DNA of 64,000 nt. Origin: Mycolicibacterium hodleri. GTDB lineage: Bacteria > Actinomycetota > Actinomycetes > Mycobacteriales > Mycobacteriaceae. Made by a program: the position numbers and the translations under genes. The DNA is taken from the NCBI RefSeq assembly GCF_025822245.1, contig NZ_JACKTL010000026.1, positions 466,697 to 530,696 of the forward strand, given 5' to 3'. Under the pieces are notes generated by a model. It saw nothing but the letters and a program-made list of their open reading frames with translations, did no database searches and was not told the DNA's origin. Below, one piece after another: positions 35,619-46,597 of this stretch; positions within the stretch are counted from its first letter, which is position 1, and each line of letters begins with the position of its first letter.

Positions 35619-37196
35619 TCACGACACCGGCTCCGGCCTGACGGGCTGGGCCGCAGGTGCCGCGGCGACGTCGGCGGTGTCGTCAGCGCGATTGCGCGCC
35701 GCGTAGATGCCGAGGCCGGCCAGGATGACGAGTACGACCGCGATCACGCCGCCCCACTGCAGGTACCAGTGGAAGGGTGCGATGGGGTTGTAGATCTCCT
35801 GGCGCGGCCACACCATGTTGACGACGGCGAACAGGCCCATCGCGATGGCGACCAGGTTCACCGGCACGCCCCAACGCCCGAGGCTGAAGTACTTCTCCCC
35901 ACCGTTCACCGGCAGCGGCCACGTACCGTTGAAGCGGCGCAACAGCATTGGGATGGTCACCAGGAGGTATGCCAGGTAGGCGAGCACGACCACGACGCTG
36001 GTGATGACGGTGAAGATCTGCGGCTGGCGCACGTTGACCAGAAGGATCACCACGGCGACGATGCCGACGATGATGGTCGGCAGCACGGGGGTGCGGGTGC
36101 GGTCGGAGACCTTGGCGAGCTGCTCGGACTTGGGCAGTGCCTTGTCGCGCGCCAGGGCGAACGCGATGCGAACGGTGCCGGTTTGCACGGTTAGGCAGCA
36201 GACGAAGATGCTGATGGCGGCGGCGGCCAAGAAGATCGTGCCGAGGGTGTCGCCGAGCACGCTGGTGATGACGTAGGGCAAGCCGGACAGCGACAATTCC
36301 TCGGCGTTGATGTCGCCGACGGCCATCATCGCGAACAGCATGATGAAGCCACCGGTGATGCCCGCAGCGAGCAGCGCCTGAATGATCGCCCGCGGCGAGC
36401 GGCGCCGTGGGTCGATGGTTTCCTCGGCGACCGAGCCCGCGGTGTCGAAGCCCCACAGGATGTAGGTGGCCAGCAGGCTGGACGCCAACAGGGCGCCGAA
36501 GATGGCACTCGAGCCGCCCGAGGTGTGGCCCGCGGTGTCGAAGATGATCCCGGGACCGCGCTTGATGTGCAGGGCCAGCAGCACGATCAGCCCCACCGAG
36601 GCGATCAGTTCGACCCCGACGCCGATGTTGTTGATGATTGAGATCAACCGCACGCCAACGACGTTGATGATGGTCGTCATGATCACCAAGATCGAGCCGA
36701 GGACCACGGCGTTGCCTGCGAAGTCGTAGGTGCCGGTGCCGTCTCCGACGATCTGGAACACCGGTGAGATGGCGGGCAGCACCACCTGCATGGCCAATGC
36801 GACGCCGGCGACCGTGACGGTGCAGGCAATGAACATCAGCCAGCCGGCCATGAACGACACCAGCTTGCCCGCCAGTTGCTTGCTCCACGCGTACACCGAT
36901 CCGGCAAGGGGGTGGTGCGCCGACAGCTCGGCGAAGCACAGGCCGACGGCGAGCTGACCGACCACGACCACCGGCCAGGTCCAGAAGAATGCCGGTCCTG
37001 CAAAGCCGAACGCCACGTAGAAGAGCTGGAATGCGCCCGTGAGGATCGAGATGTAGCTGAACCCGGCGGCGAAGGTCGAGAACGACCCCAGTTTGCGGTC
37101 CAACTGTTGTTTGTAGCCGTACTTCTGCAAGTACTCGGAATCGTTAAGGACCACGGGTTCGCCTTCCTCAGACGTGGATGGTGGAGTGCTCGGCAC
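35619..37196 (-). CDS. APC-superfamily amino-acid permease
   Basis: Predicted 525-residue membrane protein with about twelve hydrophobic segments. An N-terminal cytoplasmic piece (LNDSEYLQKYGYKQQLDRKLGSFSTFAAGFS) leads into TM1, as in the amino acid/choline and GABA permease branch of the APC superfamily, and AEETIDPRRRSPRAI follows a mid-protein helix. The C-terminal tail is Ala/Pro-rich. It is the first gene of the cluster and has the palindrome 46 bp upstream. An APC carrier favours an amino-acid-like substrate, such as a hydroxyproline or a betaine, over a sugar acid. Confidence 0.85.
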   Translation of the reverse strand: MPSTPPSTSEEGEPVVLNDSEYLQKYGYKQQLDRKLGSFSTFAAGFSYISILTGAFQLFYVAFGFAGPAFFWTWPVVVVGQLAVGLCFAELSAHHPLAGSVYAWSKQLAGKLVSFMAGWLMFIACTVTVAGVALAMQVVLPAISPVFQIVGDGTGTYDFAGNAVVLGSILVIMTTIINVVGVRLISIINNIGVGVELIASVGLIVLLALHIKRGPGIIFDTAGHTSGGSSAIFGALLASSLLATYILWGFDTAGSVAEETIDPRRRSPRAIIQALLAAGITGGFIMLFAMMAVGDINAEELSLSGLPYVITSVLGDTLGTIFLAAAAISIFVCCLTVQTGTVRIAFALARDKALPKSEQLAKVSDRTRTPVLPTIIVGIVAVVILLVNVRQPQIFTVITSVVVVLAYLAYLLVTIPMLLRRFNGTWPLPVNGGEKYFSLGRWGVPVNLVAIAMGLFAVVNMVWPRQEIYNPIAPFHWYLQWGGVIAVVLVILAGLGIYAARNRADDTADVAAAPAAQPVRPEPVS

Positions 37197-37241
37197 TGTG
37201 TCGCACCTAACCGGTCTCAGCTTATGGGTAGTCGGTAATGG

Positions 37242-37253
37242 GTAATATTCTAC
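37242..37253. promoter_or_regulatory. Candidate GntR operator, copy 3 (permease promoter)
   Basis: GTAATATTCTAC lies 46 bp upstream of the permease ATG and matches GTA-NN-AT-NN-TAC. Related half-sites (GGTAGTC, GGTAATGGGTAA) lie just beside it, so the operator may be extended. The third copy of the pattern in this cluster. Confidence 0.6.
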
Positions 37254-37438
37254 TCACCGGGCGGGTTTGTCAATCGGGGGAAGCCGTCAGACCACCGTCC
37301 GCCTACATTGGGGGGCACTCCCATAGGTGGAGGCCCAAGTTTCAAGATTCGGCCAACGGCTATACGGCGCGGCAGGCGGACCGCGCGTGTGCGTCACGGG
37401 ACCAGGTAGGTAATCGAGTGGTGAGGAAGTAGAAGTAG

Positions 37439-39673
37439 ATGACGGACACGGCGAGTGACGATCCGACGCGCGAACCCACCGAGATCACCTACGACGAACA
37501 TCTCCACCCCGCCCGGCCCCGCACGCTGCGCTTTCGACCGCGGGTCAAGGCACCCTTCGCGCGTCACTCGGTGGCACGCGACGGCGAGGCGACGGCGGAC
37601 AACCCGGCCTATGTGAAGTGGCTGCTCTCGGAATCGATGCTGTCCGACGCCAATGAGATCAGTCAGCAGTTCTCCGGCCAGGGCTCCATGTGGCAGAACC
37701 CGTTCGCCAACCCCAACCCGCGCAGCGCGGTCAGCGCGGCGTCGGTGTGGTTTACCGCCTATCCGCTGTCGCTGATCACCCGGCCCGACGAGTCGTTCCT
37801 GACGGCGATGGCCGACGAGGAGATGTGGAAGGCCTTCGCCGAGATCGGCATCGACGGCGTCCACACCGGTCCGGTGAAGCGCGCGGGCGGCATCTCGGGG
37901 TGGGAGTACACCCCGAGCGTCGACGGTCACTTCGACCGGATCAGCACACAGATCGACCCGGCGTTCGGCACCGAGGACGAGTTCCGCAAGATGTGCGCGA
38001 CCGCCAACTGGTACGGCGGCACCATCATCGACGACGTAGTGCCCGGTCACACCGGCAAGGGCGCCGACTTCCGGCTCGCCGAGATGCACTACGCCGACTA
38101 CCCGGGGATCTACCACATGGTGGAGATCGACCCAAGGGACTGGCACGAGCTGCCGGACACCCCCGACGGGGTCGACTCGGTCAACATCGACGCCGCGACC
38201 GAGGAGTGGCTGGACAAGGCCGGATACATCATCGGCCGGCTGCAGCGGGTGATCTTCTACGCCGAGGGCGTCAAGGAGACCAACTGGAGCGTCACGCGCC
38301 CCGTCGTCGGGGTCGACGGCGTCGAGCGTCGCTGGGTGTACCTGCACTACTTCAAGGACGGGCAGCCGTCGATCAACTGGCTGGACCCGACGTTCGCGGG
38401 CATGCGGATGGTGATGGGCGACGCCCTGCACTCGCTGACCGACCTCGGTTCGGGAGCCTTGCGGCTCGACGCGAACGGATTCCTCGGGGTGGAGAAGAGC
38501 GCCGCCGAAGGTAGCCCGGCCTGGTCGGAGGGTCATCCGCTGTCCGAGGCGGCCAACCATCTGATCGCCAGCATGGTGCGCAAGGTCGGCGGGTTCACCT
38601 TCCAAGAGCTGAACCTGACGATCGACGACATCCGCGAGGTCGGCGAGGCCGGGGCCGATCTGTCGTATGACTTCATCAACCGCCCCGCCTACCAGCACGC
38701 GCTGGCCACCGGGGACACCGAGTTCCTGCGGCTTACGCTGCGCACGTCGATCGAGCTCGGCGTCGACCCGGCGTCGCTGATCCACGCGCTGCAGAACCAC
38801 GACGAGCTGACCTACGAGCTGGTGCACTGGTCCACCGGGCACCGCGACGACGTCTACACCTACAAGGGCGAGGAGATCACCGGCGAGCAGCTCGGCGAAT
38901 CGGTCCGTCAGGACATGATCAACCAGCTGACCGGACCCAAGGCGCCGTACAACCTGGTGTTCACCACCAACGGCATCGCGTCGACCACCGCGACCGTCGT
39001 CGCCGCGGCGCTTGGCGTCACCGATCTCGACGACATCGACGACATCGACCCGATCCGGCGGGCCCACCTGTTGTTGGCCATGTTCAACGCGCTGCAGCCG
39101 GGAGTGTTCGCGCTGTCGGGCTGGGACATGTGCGGCATGTTGACCTTGCCGTCCAGCGAGGTGGCCGAGTTGATGCGCGGTGGTGACACGCGATGGATTC
39201 ACCGCGCCGGGCACGACTTGATGGGCGTCAACGAGCGGGCCACCCGGTCGATGGCGGGAATGCCCCGCGGCCGCAGTCTCTACGGGTCCATTCCCGAGCA
39301 GCTCGACGATGACACGAGTTTCCTGCGTCAGTTGCAGGCCATCCTGAAAGTGCGCTCGCACTACGGCATCGCCACCAGCGTGCAGGTCGACATCCCCGAG
39401 GTGTCGCAGAAGGGGATGTTGGTGCTGGTGCACCAGCTCGAGGACCCCACCCAGCACCAACTGACCATCCTCAACTTCGCCAACGAGGACATCGCGGGCA
39501 CCGTGCGCTCCGAGCACCTGCCGCCGGGGAGCCACGTGATGGACATGTTCACCGGCAAGACGGTGGGGACGGTCGACGACCTGCACAGCTTCGCCGTCGA
39601 AATGCCCCGGCACCACGGCATGTCGCTGCTCGTCGAGGCGGTCCCCGAAGAGCCGGAGTCGGACGCGAGGTAG
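37439..39673 (+). CDS. GH13-family enzyme related to trehalose synthase (divergent)
   Basis: Predicted 744 residues, soluble, with no signal peptide. The alpha-amylase triad is kept: nucleophile region [10 protein letters not shown], acid/base Glu in [11 protein letters not shown], and the third Asp in [14 protein letters not shown], the last close to TreS. The N-terminal third differs strongly from Tre[14 protein letters not shown] and [16 protein letters not shown] replace the usual WLPPFY and DLVMNHTS elements. It is longer than TreS (about 600). It may act on maltose, trehalose or a glucan phosphate. Transcribed alone; the lipoprotein gene converges on it with a 3 bp gap. The symbol treS is not used, because substrate and orthology are doubtful. 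Confidence 0.75.
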   Translation: MTDTASDDPTREPTEITYDEHLHPARPRTLRFRPRVKAPFARHSVARDGEATADNPAYVKWLLSESMLSDANEISQQFSGQGSMWQNPFANPNPRSAVSAASVWFTAYPLSLITRPDESFLTAMADEEMWKAFAEIGIDGVHTGPVKRAGGISGWEYTPSVDGHFDRISTQIDPAFGTEDEFRKMCATANWYGGTIIDDVVPGHTGKGADFRLAEMHYADYPGIYHMVEIDPRDWHELPDTPDGVDSVNIDAATEEWLDKAGYIIGRLQRVIFYAEGVKETNWSVTRPVVGVDGVERRWVYLHYFKDGQPSINWLDPTFAGMRMVMGDALHSLTDLGSGALRLDANGFLGVEKSAAEGSPAWSEGHPLSEAANHLIASMVRKVGGFTFQELNLTIDDIREVGEAGADLSYDFINRPAYQHALATGDTEFLRLTLRTSIELGVDPASLIHALQNHDELTYELVHWSTGHRDDVYTYKGEEITGEQLGESVRQDMINQLTGPKAPYNLVFTTNGIASTTATVVAAALGVTDLDDIDDIDPIRRAHLLLAMFNALQPGVFALSGWDMCGMLTLPSSEVAELMRGGDTRWIHRAGHDLMGVNERATRSMAGMPRGRSLYGSIPEQLDDDTSFLRQLQAILKVRSHYGIATSVQVDIPEVSQKGMLVLVHQLEDPTQHQLTILNFANEDIAGTVRSEHLPPGSHVMDMFTGKTVGTVDDLHSFAVEMPRHHGMSLLVEAVPEEPESDAR

Positions 39674-39676
39674 CGG

Positions 39677-40165
39677 TCAGCGTCGGGCGGGCACCGTCAG
39701 GACGCTGCCGTCCACGGCTTCGAGCAGGCAGATCACGGTGCTCGGATCGGGGTTGGACGACGTCCGGTTCTGATTGGAGTCGATGAGGTAGGTGACGCCG
39801 AAGGTGCCGCTGCCGACCGGTTCGCCGGTGTACTCAGTGAACCCCTCGTCGCACTTGCGCCCGGCGATGTCGGTGATCGCGGTGTTCACCGCCAGCGGTG
39901 CCCGCAGGTAGACCTCGGCGTGGTGGGGCGACGTGCAGTCGACGACGGTGACGGCGATCACGGTCGGGTCGACCGGCGGCGGGTCGGCCAGGCAGTCACC
40001 GGGGGTGAGGTCGAACCAGTTCACGGTGCGTGCGGCCGGCGCCGACGAGGTCGTCGTGGTGGCCGCCGGTGGCGCTGACGACGGGGGAGCCGCGTGCGGT
40101 GCGGCCGTCGAGCTACACCCCGCCGCGAGTGCGACGGCGACGAGGCAGCCGCACCGAACGATCAC
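39677..40165 (-). CDS. Small exported lipoprotein of unknown function
   Basis: Predicted 162 residues. A hydrophobic signal with lipobox AAGC near residue 17 is followed by a Pro/Ala/Thr/Ser-rich linker (about 20-45) and a compact domain with four cysteines (GDCLADPP, VVDCTSPHHAEVY, KCDEGF, VICLLEA). The CTSPHHAEV element recalls septum-formation-type exported domains in actinobacteria. GTG start at 40165 has GAGGAGG 5 bp upstream, which decides it against the longer frame. Its 3' end faces the GH13 gene. Surface role; function unknown. Confidence 0.75.
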   Translation of the reverse strand: MIVRCGCLVAVALAAGCSSTAAPHAAPPSSAPPAATTTTSSAPAARTVNWFDLTPGDCLADPPPVDPTVIAVTVVDCTSPHHAEVYLRAPLAVNTAITDIAGRKCDEGFTEYTGEPVGSGTFGVTYLIDSNQNRTSSNPDPSTVICLLEAVDGSVLTVPARR

Positions 40166-40187
40166 GTCGACCTCCTCCGCGCCGAGA

Positions 40188-40841
40188 TTACGTAATGCCG
40201 GCCTCACTCGTGGCGGGGACGCCGCACGCGGCGGCGAACTGCCGAGCGGTGAGGCCGTCGGCGGAGTTCATGTCGCAGTGGCCGAAGGGCGGCGCACCGT
40301 CGGGCAACGGCGTCTCGGTCCCAAGGCCGGTGCCGTAGCCCTGGCCGTTCGTGTACTGGTGGGCCACCTTGCCTGGGTAGTCGGGGTTCGTGCCGTAGGC
40401 GGCCACGACCAGGCGGATCCCGTCGGGCTTCACCCGCCACAATCGGTTCAGGTCGTCGACGGTGCCGTATCCGATGACCCGTCGTGGGCTGCCCAACCAA
40501 TCGGCGACCGCCCAGTAGGCCCGGTTCACGCCGTCGGACTGATCGCCGGTGATCTGCCCGCCCCAACTCTCCACGTCGATCATCACGGCCATCCGCGGAT
40601 ACGGCTCGCCGACCACGTCCTTGAGCACGTCGACGGTGGCGCGCCAGTTGGGCCGCCAGACGAAGTAGACGATGAAGAACTCCAATTCGCCGGCGTCGCA
40701 ACGTCTTCGACACCACTCGTGGTTGACGTGCCAGTTCAGGTCGCGGTGGTCGCCGTCGTTGGAGCGGATGCACAGCACCCGGTGCGGATAGCCGTCGTCG
40801 ACCGGCACCTGCCATTCGGAGACGTCGGCGTAGACGGACAC
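40188..40841 (-). CDS. GH25-like (phage lysin-like) hydrolase domain protein
   Basis: Predicted 217 residues, no signal peptide. VYADVSEWQVPVDDGYPHRVLCIRSNDG at the start resembles the first strands of GH25-type lysozyme barrels found in mycobacteriophage lysin and tail proteins; VMIDVESWGG supplies the acidic pair expected of a muramidase, and a late AHQYTN strand closes the barrel. It occurs here without phage structural genes, so it is probably a domesticated chromosomal gene. Start GTG 40841 is the first codon of the conserved part, although its ribosome site is very close. Enzymatic activity is inferred. Confidence 0.65.
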   Translation of the reverse strand: MSVYADVSEWQVPVDDGYPHRVLCIRSNDGDHRDLNWHVNHEWCRRRCDAGELEFFIVYFVWRPNWRATVDVLKDVVGEPYPRMAVMIDVESWGGQITGDQSDGVNRAYWAVADWLGSPRRVIGYGTVDDLNRLWRVKPDGIRLVVAAYGTNPDYPGKVAHQYTNGQGYGTGLGTETPLPDGAPPFGHCDMNSADGLTARQFAAACGVPATSEAGIT

Positions 40842-40878
40842 GCCTCCACCCTTGCACCCCCGGCCGTAGGCTGCCGAC

Positions 40879-41301
40879 GTGGACACGGGCACCAGGTGGG
40901 CGATCGCCGCGGTGTTCACGTGGCTCGGCATGGTCTTGGCGATCTCGTTCGTGGAGGCGCCGCTGAAGTTCCGCGCCCCCGGGGTCACGTTGCGCATCGG
41001 TCTTGGCATCGGCCGCTTGGTATTCCGGGCACTCAACGTCTTCGAGTACGTGTTCGCCGTGGTGATCGCGGCCGCACTGTTCACCCACGAGACGCCGACG
41101 GCGCTCAACGTCGCGCTGTGCGGCGCGGTGGGCGCGCTGCTCACCCAGACCATCGTCGTGCGGCCGTTGCTGTCGCGCCGCACCTCCGCCGTCCTCGACG
41201 GTGACGAGGGGCGGCGGTCGACGGCCCATTTCGCCTACGTCGGACTCGAAGTCGTGAAGGTCGCCGCCCTGGTGTGGACGGGTGTGTTGCTGATCGACTG
41301 A
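40879..41301 (+). CDS. Four-helix integral membrane protein, uncharacterised
   Basis: Predicted 140 residues with four hydrophobic segments (about 8-25, 48-72, 78-98 and 120-139) and an FVEAPLKFRAPGV motif after the first. I do not recognise a named family beyond small conserved membrane proteins of actinobacteria. GTG start. It lies 18 bp before the crcB pair on the same strand and could be cotranscribed with the fluoride channels. Confidence 0.7.
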   Translation: MDTGTRWAIAAVFTWLGMVLAISFVEAPLKFRAPGVTLRIGLGIGRLVFRALNVFEYVFAVVIAAALFTHETPTALNVALCGAVGALLTQTIVVRPLLSRRTSAVLDGDEGRRSTAHFAYVGLEVVKVAALVWTGVLLID

Positions 41302-41319
41302 GCCGGTACAGTCCCGCCA

Positions 41320-41808
41320 ATGGCTCGTGCCAACCCCGACTCGCACGCGGAGCTGCCGTCGGATCCCGACGTCGCGGCGCGCGCGAGCAGGCCCCTGCAT
41401 TTGCGGCCGTCGGCGTTGGCCTGGGTGTTCGCGGGCGGCGTCGTCGGAACCGCGCTGCGGTACTACGGCGAGGTGCTGCTGCCGCACGACGGGGCGGCGT
41501 GGCCGTGGGCGACCTTCGGCATCAACCTTGTCGGGGCCTTCGTCCTGGGAGCTCTGCTGGAGGCACTGGCCCGGCTCGGCGACGACTCCGGCTGGCGGCT
41601 GCGTGCCCGCCTCTTCGCGGGCACCGGCGTGTGCGGCGCCTTCACCACCTACAGCACCTTCGCGTTGGAGGCGGTCCTGCTGACCCGGAACGGTCACCTG
41701 GGTACCGCGATTGCCTACGGACTCGTCAGCGTCGTGGGCGGCGTGCTGGCCGCGTGGCTCGGCATCGTGGTCGCCTCGGCGGTTCACCGTCGGCGGGTCG
41801 ACTCGTGA
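41320..41808 (+). CDS. crcB: Fluoride channel subunit CrcB/Fluc (first copy)
   Basis: Predicted 162 residues: a roughly 35-residue hydrophilic N-terminus, then the CrcB fold with four membrane helices. Signature elements are GTALRYYGE, WATFGINLVGAFVLG and GVCGAFTTYSTFALE, the last holding the polar track that passes fluoride. CrcB works as a dual-topology dimer; in actinobacteria two adjacent genes often make a heterodimer. Its stop overlaps the second copy (GTGA). No fluoride riboswitch was recognised upstream. Confidence 0.9.
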   Translation: MARANPDSHAELPSDPDVAARASRPLHLRPSALAWVFAGGVVGTALRYYGEVLLPHDGAAWPWATFGINLVGAFVLGALLEALARLGDDSGWRLRARLFAGTGVCGAFTTYSTFALEAVLLTRNGHLGTAIAYGLVSVVGGVLAAWLGIVVASAVHRRRVDS

Positions 41809-42173
41809 TCGTCGTGCTCACCCTGCTGGCCGGCGCCACCGGAGCCGTGGCGCGGTTCACGCTCGACTCTGCGGTGAAGCGCCGGTGGAAGACGGCCTTC
41901 CCGTGGGCGACGGTGGTCATCAACGTCACCGGGTCGCTCTTGCTGGGAGTGCTCGCCGGTCTGGTGCTCTTCAATGGGCAGCCGGCCGTGTGGCAGACGG
42001 TGTTCGGCACCGGATTCTGCGGTGGTTACACGACTTTCAGCACCGCGAGCTTCGAAACGGTCCGGCTGGTGCAGCAGCGGCGGGCCGGTCTGGCCCTGGG
42101 CAACGCGCTCGGCTCGCTGGTGCTGTCGGTGGCCGGATGTGCCGCGGGACTGGCCGCGGTGTGGGCGCTGTAG
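41805..42173 (+). CDS. crcB: Fluoride channel subunit CrcB/Fluc (second copy)
   Basis: Predicted 122 residues, four membrane helices, with GAVARFTLDSAVKRR, WATVVINVTGSLLLG and GFCGGYTTFSTASFE. The GTG start overlaps the preceding crcB stop by 4 bp, so the two subunits are made together and probably form a heterodimeric channel that exports fluoride. It is shorter than the first copy because it lacks the hydrophilic N-terminal extension. Confidence 0.9.
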   Translation: MIVVLTLLAGATGAVARFTLDSAVKRRWKTAFPWATVVINVTGSLLLGVLAGLVLFNGQPAVWQTVFGTGFCGGYTTFSTASFETVRLVQQRRAGLALGNALGSLVLSVAGCAAGLAAVWAL

Positions 42174-42241
42174 GGCATCGCTGAGGCGAATTCTTCGCGA
42201 CGCGGACGTGGGCGGCCCTCCGACGGGGCAGAATCACGTTC

Positions 42242-43872
<1,631 letters not shown>

Positions 43873-43876
<4 letters not shown>

Positions 43877-45138
43877 GATCCGACGCGGAGGCAGACTGTC
43901 CGGCTCCCCCAAAGGAGAAGCTGCCCAGCGAAGTCTGGGTGCTGATCTTCTGCAACGCGATCGTCGCCCTCGGGTACGGGGTCGTGGCCCCGGTCCTGCC
44001 CCAGTACGCCCGCAACTTCGGCGTCAGCATCAGCGCGGCCACGTTCGTCATCACGGCGTTCGCGTTGATGCGGCTGGTGGGTGCGCCGCCCGCCGGTCTG
44101 CTCGTGCAGCGGCTGGGGGAGCGGCGGGTCTACGTCTCCGGGCTGTTGATCGTCGCGCTCTCCACCGGGGCGTGCGCGTTCGCCCAGACCTACTGGCAGC
44201 TGCTGGCCTTCCGGTCGCTGGGCGGGCTGGGGTCGGCGATGTTCACCGTGTCCTCGCTCGGGTTGATGATCAGAATCTCCCCGGCCGACGCCCGCGGCCG
44301 GGTGTCGGGCATGTTCACCTCGGCGTTCCTGGTGGGCTCGGTCGGCGGTCCCGTGCTGGGCAGCCTCACCGTCGGGCTCGGGCTGTCGATGCCGTTCGTC
44401 ATCTACGGCGTCGCGCTGCTCATCGCGGCGGGCGTCGTCCTGGTGGTGCTGCGCACCTCGTCGCTGGCCGCGGCGGACGAGCAGACCGAGACTGCGCTCA
44501 GCGTCCGTGTCGCCCTGCGCAACCCGGCCTACCGGGCGGCCCTGGCGTCGAACTTCGCGACCGGCTGGTCGGCGTTCGGGCTGCGGGTGGCGCTGGTCCC
44601 GCTGTTCGTCGTGGAGGTGCTGCACCGCGGTGCCGGCGTCGCCGGTCTCGCGCTGGCGACCTTCGCGATCGGGAACGTGTCGGTGGTGATCGTGAGTGGC
44701 TACCTCTCCGACCGGGTGGGCCGACGCATCCCGCTGCTGATCGGGTTGCCGGTGGCGGCGGTGACGACCGTGCTGGTGGGCTTCACGACGTCGCTGCCGC
44801 TGTTCCTGGCCGCGGCGTACGTGACGGGGGCGGCGACGGGCATCTTCATCTCCCCGCAGCAGGCAGCGGTGGCCGACATCGTCGGCAGCAAGGCACGCGG
44901 AGGCACGGCCGTGGCGACGTTCCAGATGACGTCGGACTTCGGGGCCATCCTCGGTTCCCTGGCGGTGGGCCAGATCGCCCAGTACCTGGGCTACGGGTCG
45001 GCGTTCGCCGTCAGCGGCGCCATCCTGCTGACCGCGGCGGTGTTCTGGGTCTTCGCGCCGGAGACCCGGCCGCGCACCAATGCGGAGCACACCGAGGCCC
45101 GGCCGCTGGGCCCCGACGCTGGTGGCGACGTCCCCTGA
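43873..45138 (+). CDS. MFS transporter (drug/metabolite exporter type)
   Basis: Predicted 421 residues with about twelve membrane helices. [32 protein letters not shown] is a typical TM1 with the drug:H+ antiporter D1 style, [20 protein letters not shown] gives the loop 2-3 motif, and [11 protein letters not shown] repeats it after TM8. GTG start overlaps the pgm stop by 4 bp. The substrate cannot be named. A weak inverted repeat follows the stop, before the tRNA. Confidence 0.83.
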
Positions 45139-45139
45139 C

Positions 45140-45162
45140 GTGCTGTTTTGAACCTCCAGCAC
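45140..45162 (+). terminator. Weak hairpin after the MFS gene
   Basis: GTGCTG and CAGCAC arms, 6 bp each with an 11-nt loop, directly follow the transporter stop. No T-run follows, so it is only a possible terminator before tRNA-Ala. Confidence 0.25.
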
Positions 45163-45192
45163 TCATTGGTGTACCGTCGACCAGCACGACGA

Positions 45193-45265
45193 GGGGCTAT
45201 GGCGCAGTTGGTAGCGCACCACACTGGCAGTGTGGGGGTCAGGGGTTCGAATCCCCTTAGCTCCA
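45193..45265 (+). tRNA. tRNA-Ala (anticodon GGC)
   Basis: A 73-nt cloverleaf folds completely: acceptor GGGGCTA/TAGCTCC with one G-T wobble, D stem GCGC/GCGC, anticodon stem CCACA/TGTGG with loop CTGGCAG (anticodon GGC, reading GCC), T stem AGGGG/CCCCT with loop TTCGAAT, discriminator A. CCA is not encoded. A tyrosine integrase gene begins 68 bp downstream, so its 3' half is the likely attachment site of the element. Confidence 0.95.
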
Positions 45266-45333
45266 CTTAGAAATCGCTGTTCAGAGGCGCTTTCGGAAGT
45301 TACGCAGGGATCGACGTAACAGTTCACGTAACA

Positions 45334-46419
45334 TTGGTGACTGTGGCCAGCATCCACGCCCAAAAGACGACCCGCGGAAACACCTACCGCGTGCTGTGGC
45401 GTGCCGACGGCCGTCAGCGCTCGCTGACCTTCGAGAACCTGCCCTCGGCGGAGCGGTTCAAGACGCTGCTGGAGGACCATGGTCCCGACGAGGCGCTCCG
45501 GGTGATCGAGCTCGACGAGATCGGCAAGCACGTCCCGACCGTCACTGAATGGCTCACTTCCCACATCGACAACCTGACCGGCGTCCAGCCGGCGACGATC
45601 AACCGCTACCGCACCTATGTCCGGCGTGACGTCAATCCGGTGTTCGGATCGCTCCCGATCTCCGCGGTGACCGAAACTACGATCGCCCGCTGGATCAAGC
45701 AGCTCGGCGGCAGCGGCAAGACGATCGCTAACAAGCACGGGTTCCTCTCCGGTGCGTTCAACGGTGCTGTGCGCGCCGGGGTGATGGCCACCAACCCATG
45801 CGCCGGCCGGCGCCTGCCGCACACCCGGGTCGAGGAGACGGTCTTCCTCACGCCGGCGGAGTTCAAGCTGCTGCGGGACCACATCGAGCGCGACCGCTGG
45901 AAGAACCTCGCCACCTGGCTGGTCACCACCGGCATGCGCTTCTCCGAGGCCACCGCCCTGTCTGCGGCCGACATCGACGCCGAGGCCAAAACGTGCCGGA
46001 TCAACAAGGCGTGGAAGTACTCCGGGGACTACCGGCCCGAGATCGGACCGCCCAAGACCAAGAAGTCGATCCGCACCATCAGCCTGCCACCCTCGGCGCT
46101 CGAGGTGATCGACCTGACCGCCCCAGGCTTCCTGTTCACGAACGGCGCCGGAAATCCCGTCCGCGCGCAGGAGTTCTTCAACGGCGGCTGGAAGCCCGGT
46201 CGAGCGGCTGCCGTGGCTGCTGGATTGACGAAGGAGCCGCGTGTGCACGATCTACGGCACACGTGCGCGTCCTGGATGATCCAGGCCGGCGTGCCGCTGC
46301 CGGTGATTCAGCAGCACCTAGGGCACGAGTCGATTCAGACGACGATTGGGGTGTACGGGCACCTCGATCGTAGGAGCGCACAGGCTGCGGCCGATGCGAT
46401 TGGTTCGGCGCTAGGGTGA
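45334..46419 (+). CDS. int: Tyrosine site-specific integrase
   Basis: Predicted 361 residues, phage/IME type. An N-terminal arm-binding part and SAM-like core-binding domain (about 65-150) precede the catalytic domain with Arg in TTGMRFSEA, HDLRHTCASWM (His and Arg of the HxxR box) and the Tyr nucleophile in TTIGVYGHLD. It should recombine the 3' end of tRNA-Ala(GGC), 68 bp upstream. TTG 45334, GTG 45337 and GTG 45343 are all possible starts. The closest resemblance is to actinophage integrases. Confidence 0.92.
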   Translation: MVTVASIHAQKTTRGNTYRVLWRADGRQRSLTFENLPSAERFKTLLEDHGPDEALRVIELDEIGKHVPTVTEWLTSHIDNLTGVQPATINRYRTYVRRDVNPVFGSLPISAVTETTIARWIKQLGGSGKTIANKHGFLSGAFNGAVRAGVMATNPCAGRRLPHTRVEETVFLTPAEFKLLRDHIERDRWKNLATWLVTTGMRFSEATALSAADIDAEAKTCRINKAWKYSGDYRPEIGPPKTKKSIRTISLPPSALEVIDLTAPGFLFTNGAGNPVRAQEFFNGGWKPGRAAAVAAGLTKEPRVHDLRHTCASWMIQAGVPLPVIQQHLGHESIQTTIGVYGHLDRRSAQAAADAIGSALG

Positions 46420-46597
46420 ACAATTGCCTGTGGAGACAGCAAGCTTCGGCTTGTCGTCGTGGTGACGCAGGTGTCTTGAAAACAGGGCGGGAGGGCGCGT
46501 GGAGTTCGTCGTTGTGCGACTGAACGCCCGGTCCCTGGGGAGAGTGAATTGTGCATTGGTTTAAAGGGAATGTTGCCAAGGGATCGTCGGCTCAAGG

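Noticed and set aside
37394..39616. 740-codon open frame on the minus strand opposite the GH13 gene
   Set aside because: Antisense shadow of a conserved enzyme; His/Val/Gly-rich with no family features.
41302..41319. Fluoride riboswitch before crcB
   Set aside because: Only 18 bp separate the genes, and the region before the upstream membrane-protein gene shows no recognisable pseudoknot pattern.
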